The notes under the pieces were generated by a model, which saw only the letters and a program-made list of their open reading frames with translations, ran no database searches and was not told the DNA's origin. The translations under genes and the position numbers were made by a program. Positions 36,785-46,590 of a stretch of DNA of 64,000 nucleotides are shown in pieces. The stretch comes from Thermoplasmata archaeon (GTDB taxonomy: Archaea; Thermoplasmatota; Thermoplasmata; Methanomassiliicoccales; Methanomethylophilaceae), in assembly GCA_015063165.1 (NCBI GenBank), contig SUSZ01000001.1, positions 62,001 to 126,000 on the forward strand, given 5' to 3'. Numbering within the stretch: the first letter of the stretch is position 1; each line of letters begins with the position of its first letter.

Positions 36785-37303
36785 GTGTCAGCTGAGGATT
36801 TCATCGATTCCATACCGGGGCTCACCCCCGAAGATAAGACCTACCGCGACTTCTCCAGGCTTCTCAGCGACCCGAAAGGGTTCGACGCCGCCATGGAGGA
36901 GCTCATAGGGATGTTCGACAGGGAGATCTTCGACGCCTTCGTCTGCAGCGAATCCTACGGCGGGATGTTCGCCACCGCGCTCGCGAGGAAGCTCGGCAAG
37001 ACCGTGGTCCCCGTGAGGTACGAGGGGGGATTCCCTGGAACATCGGTTTCCGAGCCCTGCGTCAACTCCAAAGGCTCCACGAAGCTGGAGATGCGTCCCA
37101 GATGCATCCTCCCCGGAACGAAGGTCGTCATCCTGGCCGATGTCCTCGCGACCGGCAGGACTACCGCGGCGATGATCCGTCTGGTCGAGAGCCAGGGCGG
37201 AGAGGTCGTCCGCATCGGATACATCGCCGAGCTCACCGAGCACGGGGCCAGGAAGAACAAGGTCCTCAAAGGCTACCCGTTCGAGTGCCTCGCGACCTTC
37301 TGA
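36785..37303 (+). CDS. Adenine phosphoribosyltransferase-like protein
   Basis: 172 residues of the type I phosphoribosyltransferase fold: a PRPP-binding loop VVILADVLATGRTTAAMI, an N-terminal hood (YRDFSRLLSDPKGFDAAMEEL as in Apt), and SYGGMFATALARKLGKTVVPVR. The usual acidic DD of the PRPP loop is AD here. It starts at GTG 36785, 4 bases after the CooT stop. Its place in the nickel group is unexplained; it may be nucleotide salvage or act on an unusual base. Confidence 0.8.
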   Translation: MSAEDFIDSIPGLTPEDKTYRDFSRLLSDPKGFDAAMEELIGMFDREIFDAFVCSESYGGMFATALARKLGKTVVPVRYEGGFPGTSVSEPCVNSKGSTKLEMRPRCILPGTKVVILADVLATGRTTAAMIRLVESQGGEVVRIGYIAELTEHGARKNKVLKGYPFECLATF

Positions 37304-37312
37304 AAAACATTC

Positions 37313-37345
37313 CGGGCCGTCTTCAGCGGGCGGCCCGCTTTCATT
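37313..37345 (+). terminator. Terminator between convergent genes
   Basis: CGGGCCG / CGGCCCG (7 bp, 11-nt loop) followed by CTTTCATT on the plus strand and, on the other side, by AATGTTTTTC on the minus strand, so it can serve both directions. Confidence 0.5.
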
Positions 37346-37827
37346 CATGCATCTTTGAGATTGGCGGTGAACGACCAGGTGCCATCCGATGCGGTCATGA
37401 CATACTGATGGACGACCATATTCTCGTCTATCGCGAACTCGCAATGCCCGTCCCTCGGATCGAAGGACCACCAGGTGCACTGGGTGTCGTCCAGCGTCGC
37501 CGATTCCCCTTTCGTGTAGATCTGGGCGATAGGGATCTTGTCGCTGTCGCATATGACATCGAAGGTCACGGTGCCGTTGCTCAGGGTCGTGGTGAACCTG
37601 TACAGGTAATCCCTGCTGGACTCGTTGAAATACTTGGAATTCCCGGTTCCGCTGGCCGCGACGCCGAGATACGTCCCGGAATCCACCTCGTAGTCGTGAG
37701 GCTGCGCGTACTCCTTGTCCCCGGTGTCGATAATGACGCTCATTATCCCCAGACCGGCGGCGCCTATCATCAGGAACAGAACGAGTATGACGTAGAGAAT
37801 CGTGTTCTGAGTGCTCTCGGCGGACAA
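37345..37827 (-). CDS. Small membrane-anchored hypothetical protein
   Basis: 160 residues from TTG 37827. One membrane segment near the N-terminus (ILYVILVLFLMIGAAGLGIMSV) with a short cytoplasmic head, then an extracytoplasmic beta-rich domain of ~120 residues with cysteines near VICDSDK, TQCTWW and GHCEF. A TATA box (GTTTATATG) lies about 30-40 bases upstream. It looks like an archaeal surface or pilin-related small protein, but no family is recognised. Next to the giant surface protein but with its own promoter. Confidence 0.65.
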   Translation of the reverse strand: MSAESTQNTILYVILVLFLMIGAAGLGIMSVIIDTGDKEYAQPHDYEVDSGTYLGVAASGTGNSKYFNESSRDYLYRFTTTLSNGTVTFDVICDSDKIPIAQIYTKGESATLDDTQCTWWSFDPRDGHCEFAIDENMVVHQYVMTASDGTWSFTANLKDA

Positions 37828-37856
37828 AGTATCACCGAAACCAGATAGAACCTGGA

Positions 37857-37866
37857 CATATAAACC
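37857..37866 (-). promoter_or_regulatory. TATA box of the small membrane protein gene
   Basis: GGTTTATATG on the minus strand, 30-39 bases before the TTG start at 37827. Confidence 0.45.
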
Positions 37867-37881
37867 ATTTGAAAAGATGTT

Positions 37882-37913
37882 TCCCGGGGGAGGGTCTGCC
37901 CCTCCGCCCGGTA
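37882..37913 (-). terminator. Terminator after the giant repeat protein
   Basis: CCGGGcGGAGGG-GCAGA-CCCTCCCCCGGG on the minus strand right after the stop codon, followed by AAACATCTTTTC. The stem is long (about 11 bp) though the T-run is weak. Confidence 0.55.
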
Positions 37914-37917
37914 TCGC

Positions 37918-40900
37918 TCATTCCTTGGGCTCAGAGTCCTCAGGATCCGAGCCCCTGGACTTCTTAAGGTAGTAGCGCACAAGATAGCCCAGCATCACGG
38001 CGGCGGCCGCGAAGAACAATATTGCCAGCAGCAAGGAGTTCTTCTCCACCCATCCCTCTTCCGGCTCCACGCCGCTCACGTCCTTGGTGACGTCCAGCCT
38101 GTCGAGGCTCTTCTCGGTCACCTTTCCGTCCTGATCGGTGATGGACAGGTCGACCTTCTCGAGCGTAACGTTCAGGACATCTCCCCTCTTCAGGTCCACC
38201 AGCAGCTTCTTGATGCCGATCTCGGTGTTTCCGTAGGAGCTGAGCACTGTTGTTCCGTCGTTTCCGTACACGCTCATGTCTCCGGAGGACAGCAGGACCC
38301 TGGTCTCGTACGTGAAGTCGCTGTCCAAAATCGCAGGGAGGATGGCCAGGAGGCCTTCCTTCTCATGGTCGTATCCGTCGACGTTCAGCTTTCCATGGGT
38401 CAGAGAGGTGACGGAGTCGCTGCTCTCTATCCTGAACTCGACATCGTAGTAACTGAAGTCCAGATTCCAGGGCAGGTACAGGTTGGCGGAGAGCGCGACG
38501 TCCTCGCCGAAGTCCGCCTCGAATCCTCCAGATGCCTCGTCGGTCTTGAGGGTGAGATAGATGATTCCTCCATCGTCGTTGACCACGGACTTGTCGTATA
38601 GGACGATGGAATGGCCGATGGCGGAGAGCTTCCCATCGAGATACGTCATGTTCTTGTAGTCAGAATGCTCCATAGACAGGACAACCGTCACGTACTTCGG
38701 AGAGGTATCGGACATCTTCTCGTTGGAGATGGACAGATAGTCCTCCCCGTTCTTGTACTCGACCAGCAGGCTCTCGTTGGACAGATGGATCTCCGCGCGG
38801 GTCTCCTCGGAGAAATCCTCTCCGTAGAAGAATGCGTCGATGCATTCGGTTATGGAGCCTTCGGTGATTACCACTACTTCGGAAGCGTCAGAATGGACGT
38901 CGACGGTTCCCTTCTCCAGCTCGATCGTGGTGGTGAGCTCTTCGAATCCGAAGGACATGGTGTTCAGCCCGAGGATGCTCTTGCTCAGAGAGGCCTTCAC
39001 ATTGGATAGTGTGGCGTCGTACGCATCGTCGGAATCGATGTCAGCAGAGATGCTGGCTACGCTCATTCCGAGGCTGTTGCTGCTGTCTATCAGCTGCTGG
39101 ATGGTGATCGTCTCGGTCTCGGCGATGATATCGTAGACGGTCTTGATGTCGAATCCACTCATATCAAAGACGAGATCTTCCAGCACGAACTTCAGAGAAG
39201 TGCCGACATCGGACGAGAAGGGCAGGCTCAAGACCTTCCTGGAAGTCTCCTCGTCCATGTCCACCTCGATGGTGGCGGTGTATCCCGAAGTGTCGAGCTT
39301 CCCGCTGAGAGTGCTCCTATCGTTGTATAGGATATAGCTCAGGTCCAGATCGAGCGTGAACGGGTTGCTCAAAGTCTCCTCTCTGGGGACCAGGGACAGA
39401 CGGTAGGAGGCACCGTCCTTATCCAGGCAGAGTCCCAGCCCCTTGCTGCTAAGCGATATGTCCATGTTGGTGTCTTCTGTGAACTCCATTCCTCCGAGTA
39501 TCAGCTCGGTCAGATCCGAGAACGGAATATCGGATGAAATCGTTGTCTTGGTCTCGTTGGCATGAAGGTCGACGATCATCCCGTAGATGGGGACGGCGAC
39601 CTTGGCCTCCTCCATCTCGAAGGCGACAGCGGCATGGCCGCTGGAATTCCTGGAGAGCCCGGCGCTTGAGTTGACCACGAATGCGTCTATCTCTCCGTCT
39701 CCGTCCCATTCGACCTCTGCGTAATCGGTCGAGAGGAGGAGCGAGCCGCAATTATCGAGGAGCTGCTGAAGTTCCAGGCTCTTGTTCTTCTCGTAGAGAT
39801 CCAAGAGCTCAGCGATGTTGAGATCACCGATGCTGAGGCCTGGATCTACGGACATGGCATGGAGGTCGTCTCCCTTGACAGGGACCTTTCCGTAGTGCAG
39901 GCCATGGCTGTCGAACACAAGGGTGTACCCTACAGTGCTGGCATCAAAGCTTAGCAGAGTCCCCGAGGTATCCTCGGTATGGACGAGGTTCGCATACAGA
40001 GAAATCTCAGGAGAACCGGTATCGTCCGTCTCCGTGAGCGAGAACGAGATGGCCTCGCCGGAATAGGTCATCGATGCATCGCACATGGACGCATCCAGGC
40101 CTATCTCGGCATCGGAGTCGAACTTCAGATTGCTGATGATGTCGATCAGCTCCGAGAAGGTCGTGGTGGAAGAGAGGTCCGCGGACAGTCCGACGGCTTC
40201 GAGCTCGATCTCGCCGTCCTGCACAGGAGCGGAGACGCTGATGGACTGGGACTCCACATGGACGGTGCTCTTCTTGTCTGCGCCTGCTTCGAGTGCAGGG
40301 CTTGTCATGTGCATCGCGAGCTTCTCGCCTTCGTCCATCTTCACTGACATATGCGATGCGGAAACGCCGATGGACTCGCAGCGGTCCAGCAAGCCCGCGG
40401 AAACGGTTCCGTCCTCTTCATAGGCTGAAAGGATCGCGGCTATATCCGCTGCGACGACCGACAGATGCGGATCCTCGACCACCAGATCCAAGCCGGTTCC
40501 GTTGCCGATATCGTCGACTTTCACGGTCATACCGTATCCGACCACATCGAGAGTCAGGTCTACCAGGGTCTCGGCCTCTCCCTCGGAATGGATTAGGGAA
40601 GCGGTGACGACGACTGTCGGTGCGACGGGACCGGAGTCGGAATAAGTAACGACTATATCGGAAGGGCCTCCGGAATAAGTGACCTTGAGGCCGGTGAACT
40701 TCGCTCCCAGGATCATATCGACATCCGATTCGAACTCGAGATTGTTATCGATGGCGTCCATGATCTCGTTGAAAGATGTGTCGGACACCAGATTGATGGA
40801 TGATGTTCCCGACCTGGCATCCAAGGTGCCGTTGTCGGAAGGCACATGGACCGACATGACATCGTAGTCGACGGCGAGGACATACCTACTGAACGAGCTG

Positions 40901-43900
40901 GTCCTGACATTGAGAGCCTCGAACGAGAGCTCGGAATCGGCATAATCGGCGTCTATGTAGGCTGCCATGAGGATTATCGTCTCGATATTGTCCAAAGCGT
41001 CCGCAATGCCTATCGTTCCGATCTCGTCGCGTATGGACATGAGCTTCTCGAGGTCTACATTCTCCAGAGTGGCCTCGGGCTCGCCGATCTTCGCGAAGAT
41101 TGCCTTTCCGTCCTTGTCCGCACCTTTATACGTCACTTCGTAGCCAGGAGCGGATACGCTGGCGTTCAGGAAGGTGTCGGACCACCTCTCGAGATGATCG
41201 AGAGAGAGATCCGCGACGATCACAGACCTCTTGCTCGAATGTGGATTGATCTCCACGACGGTGACCGATGTCGAATCATCGGAATAGACGATGTTCGCTC
41301 CTGTGAGTATGGCCTCGAAGCCCATCTCCATATCGGAATCGAATTCGAAATCGTTGTTGACCAGCTGCTGAAGCTCGATGAACGATGTATTCGACACGAA
41401 AGAGAGCGACACGTCTGCCGATTTCACATCGACGGTCCCGTTGTCGGATGTGATGTACACGCTCAGGTCACCGGTCTCCACGGATACAGAGTATCTTCCG
41501 GAAGATGTCGTCCTGGCATCCAGGGACTCGACGTCGAAGACGTAGTCGGCGTATCTCGCATGCACGGACGCGGCTTTGATGGCTGTCCCGTCCGTGTTGT
41601 CCAGTACGTCGATGACGCCTATCTCGCCCTTCGAGTCCGTTATGGAGGAGAGTGCGGCGAAATCGGCATTGTCAATGATGACCTCGGGATCGGCGACGAC
41701 AGCGTCTATGGCCTTCCCGTCCTTGTCGATGCCGTTGATGGTTATGGTATATCCAGGTGCGTACAGCGATGCACTAAGGGAGGTCTCGCCCCATCTCTCT
41801 GAATGCTCCAGGGACGCTCCCAGGATCAACAGGGGCATCTTGTATCCAGAATCCGCTGGGACTACATCCAGAGATATCGAATCGTTCTCGAACTGCAGGT
41901 CCAGTCCCTTGAAGCCAGCATCCAGGTCGAGATCCGTGTCCGATTGGAATTCGAATCCGTTGTTCACCAAATTCATAAGCCCGCTGAACGGGATATCGGA
42001 AATCAGATTGGCCTCAGTTCCGTCGGCTTTCGAAATGACCGTACCATTGTCGATGGGAATGTAAGCGCTCAGGAAATCCGTGCCGACCGAGGCATAGTAC
42101 CTGTTGGCGGAGGAGAGCTCGACCTTCAGGCTGTCGGCTTCGAACCTGTATTCCCCATATTCGACCTCGATGGAATACGTCCCGACCTCGATCCTCTTGA
42201 CGTTGTCCAGCAGGTCTGCGGCTTCGATCTTGTCGTTATCTTCGTATATCGAGAGGATCTTGTCGAGATCAAGGTCGTTCATGGTCAACTCGGGATCGAA
42301 GATCGCTGCGTGGATGTCCTTTCCGCCCTTATCAGTGCCGTCGACAGAAATCTTGTAGCCGACTCCGGAGACGCTGGCATCCAAGGTCGTCCTCATCAGC
42401 CTCTCGGAATGGTCGATGGTCGCCTCTAAGAATAGGACGGAGGATTCGCTTCCCGAAATCGCGATTCCGGATATCGGGGAATCCGACGAACCGCCGTCCA
42501 TGCCGACGTCCAGCCCGTTCAACATGGCGTCGATGGTGACTTTGACGTCGGATTCGAACTCCAGACCGCTGTCGACGAGAGCCATCAGCTCGGTGAAAGG
42601 TGCGCTGGAATCGATCGAAGCGTAAAGGGCACCCGACCTGATGTCCAGGTTCCCGATATCGGAGGGCGCCTGAGCGATCAGGGAGCTTGCGGATACTGTT
42701 GCGGTGAATCTGTTCGCAGACCCTATGCCGAGGCCCAGGTTGTTGACGATGAAATGGTATGCATCGTACTCCGCATCCACGGAAGCTGCGGACAGGGCTA
42801 TGGCGGCAACGTTATCCAGGATGTTTGCCGCCTCCAGCTTGCCCTTCTCGTTGTAGGCGGACATCATCTTGTCCACATCGGCCTTCTCGACGCTGGCCCC
42901 GGGATCGACGGCCACAGCATGGACATGTTTCGCAGGATAACCCATATCGCCGTCGATGGTGACAGTGTATCCGGTGGCGGAGATGTCCGCATCCAGAAAG
43001 GTCTTGGATGTCCTCATCGAATGGACGAGGGACGCTTCCATAGAGATCACAGACGAATCTTCGCTAGCTATGTCTATCTGCATAGACGAAGAGGCGCCTG
43101 TGCCGTCCTCGTAGGTCAAGGAAAGGCCGGCGATGTCGGCGTCCAAAGATATGATAGCGTCCGACTGGAAGTCCAGACCGTTGGCGAACACGCTCTGGAG
43201 CTCCGTGAACGATGTGTCAGAGATGGCATGGACGTACAGGAGGCCGGACTTCAAGCCTATCGATTTTCCATCGTAGGGCAAGGACACGTCCACGTAATCC
43301 GCTTTCGCAGTGACGGTATATCTGCTGGACGCCTCTGTCCTCAGGTCCAGAGACTCCAGCTTCACGAGATGCTCGCCGAACTCGGCATCGACGCTGGATA
43401 TGGTGACCGCGGCCCTCTTCGCGCTGTCGAGGAGGTCGACGGGTCCGATGTCGCCTGAATCGTATTTGGCCAGTATGTTAGAGACGTTGACATCCTCGAG
43501 CGCGATCACGGGGTCCACAGCAGTGGCTTCGAGCATATCGCCCGATTCGGGGACATTCATGACCAAGGTTATCGTGTATCCTGGAGCGGAGATGCTGGCG
43601 TCCATCAATGTCTCGTCCTTCTTCTCGGAATGTGAGACGGAGGCGCTTAGCGTTATATAGGCTCCGCTGGAGGATGAGACGATCGCGGTGCCATCCCCAT
43701 AGGTTCCGGAGAGACCTTCGACGCTCGCTTCGAGGGATATTTCCGCATCGGATTCGAATTCCAGACTGTTCTGAGCGAGCTTCTGAAGATCCGAGAAGGA
43801 GATGTCTGACTCTACGGAGACGCTGATGGCTCCCGATTCCATATCGACAGACCCTAAGTCGGTCGGGACATGAGCTTCCATGGAGGAGATGCCGACATCC

Positions 43901-46590
43901 ACGGCGTATCTATAGGATGCTGCGGCCCTGAGGTCGACGGTTCCGAGGACTAAGGCGTACTTATCGTACTTCACATCGGCCAAGGCCGCCTTGACTGCTA
44001 TCTCCTTGGTGTTGTCCAGGATATCGGTGGGTTCCAGGGTTCCCGCATCATACAAGGACAGGAGCGCAGCGATATCGACGTCGTCAAGATCCACCTCGGG
44101 ATTTGTGACAGCAACGTCGAAAGCCTTCCCGTCCTTGTCGTTTCCTGCGGCGGTTATCTTGTAGCCGATGGCGGATAGCCTTGCAGAGAGGACGGACTTG
44201 TCCCATCTGACGGAGTTGTCGAAGGAAAGCTCCGCCTCCACAGTGCCGCTTCCGGACACGTCCACGCTGAGATTTTCGCTGGCGTAATTGACGTTCAGAC
44301 CGGTCAGATCTGCTGTGAAATCGATGCTGACATCCGATTCAAACTCGAATCCGTTGACGGAGGCCTTCTGAAGATCGGTGAACGACGCGTCGGATGAAAG
44401 GAAGATGTCTGCTGAATCCGCTTCCAGCTCGATGGATTTCCCGTCTACAGGGATGTCGGCGACGAACGAACCGGACTCTATCATCGCCACGTGCCTGCCG
44501 GAAGACTCCACCCTGAGGTCCATAGACTCGAACTCGACATGGGTCTCGCCGTAGTCAACGACAGCGGAGCCGACCTGAACGACCATCCTGTCGGTGTTGT
44601 CCAATATCTCGGTGGCCCCGATCTTGCCGCCATCGTAGCGGAGCACGGCCAGCTCGCCGATGTTCATGTCGTCAATAGAGGCCACAGCATCGGTCAGGAC
44701 CGCGTCGAGGTACATCTTCTTCTCGTAGTCGTACTCCTTGAGAGTCAGCTCGTATCCGGATGCGGAGACGCTGCCGTTCAGGAGAGTGGAATCCTTGTAG
44801 AGGGTGTGCCTGATGAAAAGGTCCAGCTCCATGCCGGACGCTCCGGGGGAGATCTGCTCGCTTGAAACTGTAAGCGACCTGTCGGAGCCCGCATAGTCGA
44901 TGTCCACGCCGTAGGTCTTCACCTGAAGGACCATCTCCGAGTTGGTCGTGATCCCAGGGACGGAGTTCATGATCTCGAAGTACTCCGCGAGCGAGCCGTT
45001 GGTGGAGAAATAGACGGTGGTGCCCTCGACATCCGCTACGAGGATGCCTCCATTATTCAGCTCCATGGAACCCTCCACGCTATCGACGCTAACGGAGAGC
45101 GTGTTCTGCCTTCTGGCATCCTCTTCCAGAACCGCATCCAAACCGCTGACGACCATGTCGTGGCCGTTCTTGGCATAGGCGATGCCAGATGCGGAAAGAT
45201 GGAAGCACTCGCAGTTGTCGAGAAGCTGCTGGACGTCCATGGTCCCCAGCCTCGAGTGGATGCCATACAGGCCGGCCAGATCCATGTTGCTTATCACGAG
45301 CTCCAGGTCGGTGACCGCTATCTCGGAGGCGGGACCGCTGAAAGGCATGATCTCCGCCGTGATAGAGGGGATCGACACGTCCAGGTCCATCAGGAACGTG
45401 CTGCTGAGGCCGAACGAGTTGAGGACCATGTTGGATGAGGTGATCTCGTACGAAGCCTCGTCGTCCTTCCACTGGATGTCCAGGCGGTACTGGGAGGATG
45501 AAGCCCTGTTCAGGACGATGGAGATGTCCGAGATGTTCTTCACGGTGCCCTTGACGCAGTTCTCGAGGGTTCCTGTCTCAGCGGTTATGTCGATGGCTCC
45601 GATGAGCTCGGACGCGTCCGGCTTGGTGCCGTCGGATATCTCGGCGTAGAGGATCTGGAACAGCACAGGGAGGTCGACTGCGATGCTCCAGTCGATGTCC
45701 TCGATGGCATCCTTGCTCTGCAGGACATCCAGAAGGTATCTCTCGGTCACCATCTTGTCGATGTGGGATGAGATGGCCAGGATCCCCTCGCTGCTGAGGG
45801 AGGTTTCGAGCCTATCAAATCCTGACAACCCGGTGTAGTTGGTGATGCCGCTCTCCTCATAGCAGGTGGAAGTCTCCACGCTGGCGATGTTGATGTCCTT
45901 GAGATAGAGGTGACCATGTTTCCCGATCTTCAAATACAGCGCCAGGTCCAATGAATCGGTCTTGTCGTTGGAAGTGATGGTGGTTGTGCTTGTGCTGAGG
46001 AGGGTGTTGCCGTCGTACTTCTCCTTGACGAGGATCATCTCGGAGAAGCCGACGACCACGTCTACGGTCCCGAGACCCAGCTTGACGACGATGCTTGGCT
46101 CCACCAAAGTGAGATAGGTATCGCCACGATTCACATAGACCCCCTTGTCCGATCCGGAAGGCTGGAACGTGGTCGACAGGGTCCCGCTCAGGATCTTGAG
46201 CTCCAGCGAAACGGTGCCGTCGAACGTTATCGTGACGTCATCCCCTAGCAAGGGGAGAAAGACCGTTCCGAACTCGATCGGCTCACCGCCCTCGAGTATT
46301 ATGCTTCCTCCGGAGCTCGTGATGGATGCCGAGCCCACGATGACTATCTTCGAGCCTTGGCCGATTACCAGGTTGTAATTCGAGATATCTATGCTGGCAC
46401 CGTCGTTGACGAGAATGTCGGAACCGCTTTCGATGCGGGTGTCCTCCTCGAGAACGCAGTCGCCGGTGATGACCACGTTCCCTGCTCTGGTGACCGTGAT
46501 GTCCGCATCGCTCTGTTCAGAAGCGAACGGAACCGCGACAAGCAATACGATGGCCAGCATCGCGAAAATGATGGCGTTGGTGAATCTCAT
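37918..46590 (-). CDS. Giant repetitive surface protein (2,890 residues)
   Basis: The real start is ATG 46590 (MRFTNAIIFAMLAIVLLVAVP...), a clear signal peptide cut near SDA; the ORF track adds 133 codons from another gene's frame. After ~400 residues of beta-helix-like sequence come about eleven divergent ~200-residue repeats with three shared blocks: (V/L)D(V/L)(D/N)IA.LL..Y, then DILDN; F..L..L..N..EFESD; and LDASVSAPGYTIT..G.DKDGKA. A single C-terminal membrane helix (LLLAILFFAAAAVMLGYLV) and a KKSRGSDPEDSEPKE tail anchor it. No catalytic motif seen. Its start overlaps the MFS transporter stop by 4 bases. Probable adhesin-like or envelope-structural protein (inference). Confidence 0.85.
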   Translation of the reverse strand: MRFTNAIIFAMLAIVLLVAVPFASEQSDADITVTRAGNVVITGDCVLEEDTRIESGSDILVNDGASIDISNYNLVIGQGSKIVIVGSASITSSGGSIILEGGEPIEFGTVFLPLLGDDVTITFDGTVSLELKILSGTLSTTFQPSGSDKGVYVNRGDTYLTLVEPSIVVKLGLGTVDVVVGFSEMILVKEKYDGNTLLSTSTTTITSNDKTDSLDLALYLKIGKHGHLYLKDINIASVETSTCYEESGITNYTGLSGFDRLETSLSSEGILAISSHIDKMVTERYLLDVLQSKDAIEDIDWSIAVDLPVLFQILYAEISDGTKPDASELIGAIDITAETGTLENCVKGTVKNISDISIVLNRASSSQYRLDIQWKDDEASYEITSSNMVLNSFGLSSTFLMDLDVSIPSITAEIMPFSGPASEIAVTDLELVISNMDLAGLYGIHSRLGTMDVQQLLDNCECFHLSASGIAYAKNGHDMVVSGLDAVLEEDARRQNTLSVSVDSVEGSMELNNGGILVADVEGTTVYFSTNGSLAEYFEIMNSVPGITTNSEMVLQVKTYGVDIDYAGSDRSLTVSSEQISPGASGMELDLFIRHTLYKDSTLLNGSVSASGYELTLKEYDYEKKMYLDAVLTDAVASIDDMNIGELAVLRYDGGKIGATEILDNTDRMVVQVGSAVVDYGETHVEFESMDLRVESSGRHVAMIESGSFVADIPVDGKSIELEADSADIFLSSDASFTDLQKASVNGFEFESDVSIDFTADLTGLNVNYASENLSVDVSGSGTVEAELSFDNSVRWDKSVLSARLSAIGYKITAAGNDKDGKAFDVAVTNPEVDLDDVDIAALLSLYDAGTLEPTDILDNTKEIAVKAALADVKYDKYALVLGTVDLRAAASYRYAVDVGISSMEAHVPTDLGSVDMESGAISVSVESDISFSDLQKLAQNSLEFESDAEISLEASVEGLSGTYGDGTAIVSSSSGAYITLSASVSHSEKKDETLMDASISAPGYTITLVMNVPESGDMLEATAVDPVIALEDVNVSNILAKYDSGDIGPVDLLDSAKRAAVTISSVDAEFGEHLVKLESLDLRTEASSRYTVTAKADYVDVSLPYDGKSIGLKSGLLYVHAISDTSFTELQSVFANGLDFQSDAIISLDADIAGLSLTYEDGTGASSSMQIDIASEDSSVISMEASLVHSMRTSKTFLDADISATGYTVTIDGDMGYPAKHVHAVAVDPGASVEKADVDKMMSAYNEKGKLEAANILDNVAAIALSAASVDAEYDAYHFIVNNLGLGIGSANRFTATVSASSLIAQAPSDIGNLDIRSGALYASIDSSAPFTELMALVDSGLEFESDVKVTIDAMLNGLDVGMDGGSSDSPISGIAISGSESSVLFLEATIDHSERLMRTTLDASVSGVGYKISVDGTDKGGKDIHAAIFDPELTMNDLDLDKILSIYEDNDKIEAADLLDNVKRIEVGTYSIEVEYGEYRFEADSLKVELSSANRYYASVGTDFLSAYIPIDNGTVISKADGTEANLISDIPFSGLMNLVNNGFEFQSDTDLDLDAGFKGLDLQFENDSISLDVVPADSGYKMPLLILGASLEHSERWGETSLSASLYAPGYTITINGIDKDGKAIDAVVADPEVIIDNADFAALSSITDSKGEIGVIDVLDNTDGTAIKAASVHARYADYVFDVESLDARTTSSGRYSVSVETGDLSVYITSDNGTVDVKSADVSLSFVSNTSFIELQQLVNNDFEFDSDMEMGFEAILTGANIVYSDDSTSVTVVEINPHSSKRSVIVADLSLDHLERWSDTFLNASVSAPGYEVTYKGADKDGKAIFAKIGEPEATLENVDLEKLMSIRDEIGTIGIADALDNIETIILMAAYIDADYADSELSFEALNVRTSSFSRYVLAVDYDVMSVHVPSDNGTLDARSGTSSINLVSDTSFNEIMDAIDNNLEFESDVDMILGAKFTGLKVTYSGGPSDIVVTYSDSGPVAPTVVVTASLIHSEGEAETLVDLTLDVVGYGMTVKVDDIGNGTGLDLVVEDPHLSVVAADIAAILSAYEEDGTVSAGLLDRCESIGVSASHMSVKMDEGEKLAMHMTSPALEAGADKKSTVHVESQSISVSAPVQDGEIELEAVGLSADLSSTTTFSELIDIISNLKFDSDAEIGLDASMCDASMTYSGEAISFSLTETDDTGSPEISLYANLVHTEDTSGTLLSFDASTVGYTLVFDSHGLHYGKVPVKGDDLHAMSVDPGLSIGDLNIAELLDLYEKNKSLELQQLLDNCGSLLLSTDYAEVEWDGDGEIDAFVVNSSAGLSRNSSGHAAVAFEMEEAKVAVPIYGMIVDLHANETKTTISSDIPFSDLTELILGGMEFTEDTNMDISLSSKGLGLCLDKDGASYRLSLVPREETLSNPFTLDLDLSYILYNDRSTLSGKLDTSGYTATIEVDMDEETSRKVLSLPFSSDVGTSLKFVLEDLVFDMSGFDIKTVYDIIAETETITIQQLIDSSNSLGMSVASISADIDSDDAYDATLSNVKASLSKSILGLNTMSFGFEELTTTIELEKGTVDVHSDASEVVVITEGSITECIDAFFYGEDFSEETRAEIHLSNESLLVEYKNGEDYLSISNEKMSDTSPKYVTVVLSMEHSDYKNMTYLDGKLSAIGHSIVLYDKSVVNDDGGIIYLTLKTDEASGGFEADFGEDVALSANLYLPWNLDFSYYDVEFRIESSDSVTSLTHGKLNVDGYDHEKEGLLAILPAILDSDFTYETRVLLSSGDMSVYGNDGTTVLSSYGNTEIGIKKLLVDLKRGDVLNVTLEKVDLSITDQDGKVTEKSLDRLDVTKDVSGVEPEEGWVEKNSLLLAILFFAAAAVMLGYLVRYYLKKSRGSDPEDSEPKE
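38960..45380 (-). repeat. About eleven protein-coding repeats of ~600 bp
   Basis: Within the giant gene the block '..DVDIAALLS.YD.G.....DILDN' recurs about eleven times; two successive copies counted by hand are 198 residues apart. Copies have diverged strongly at DNA level, so these are old internal duplications, with the middle copies most alike (DKDGKA..A...DPEV). Confidence 0.8.

Noticed and set aside
38960-45380. CRISPR array or simple tandem DNA repeat
   Set aside because: The repetition is at protein level with ~600-bp units and diverged DNA; no short identical repeats with spacers were seen anywhere in the window.
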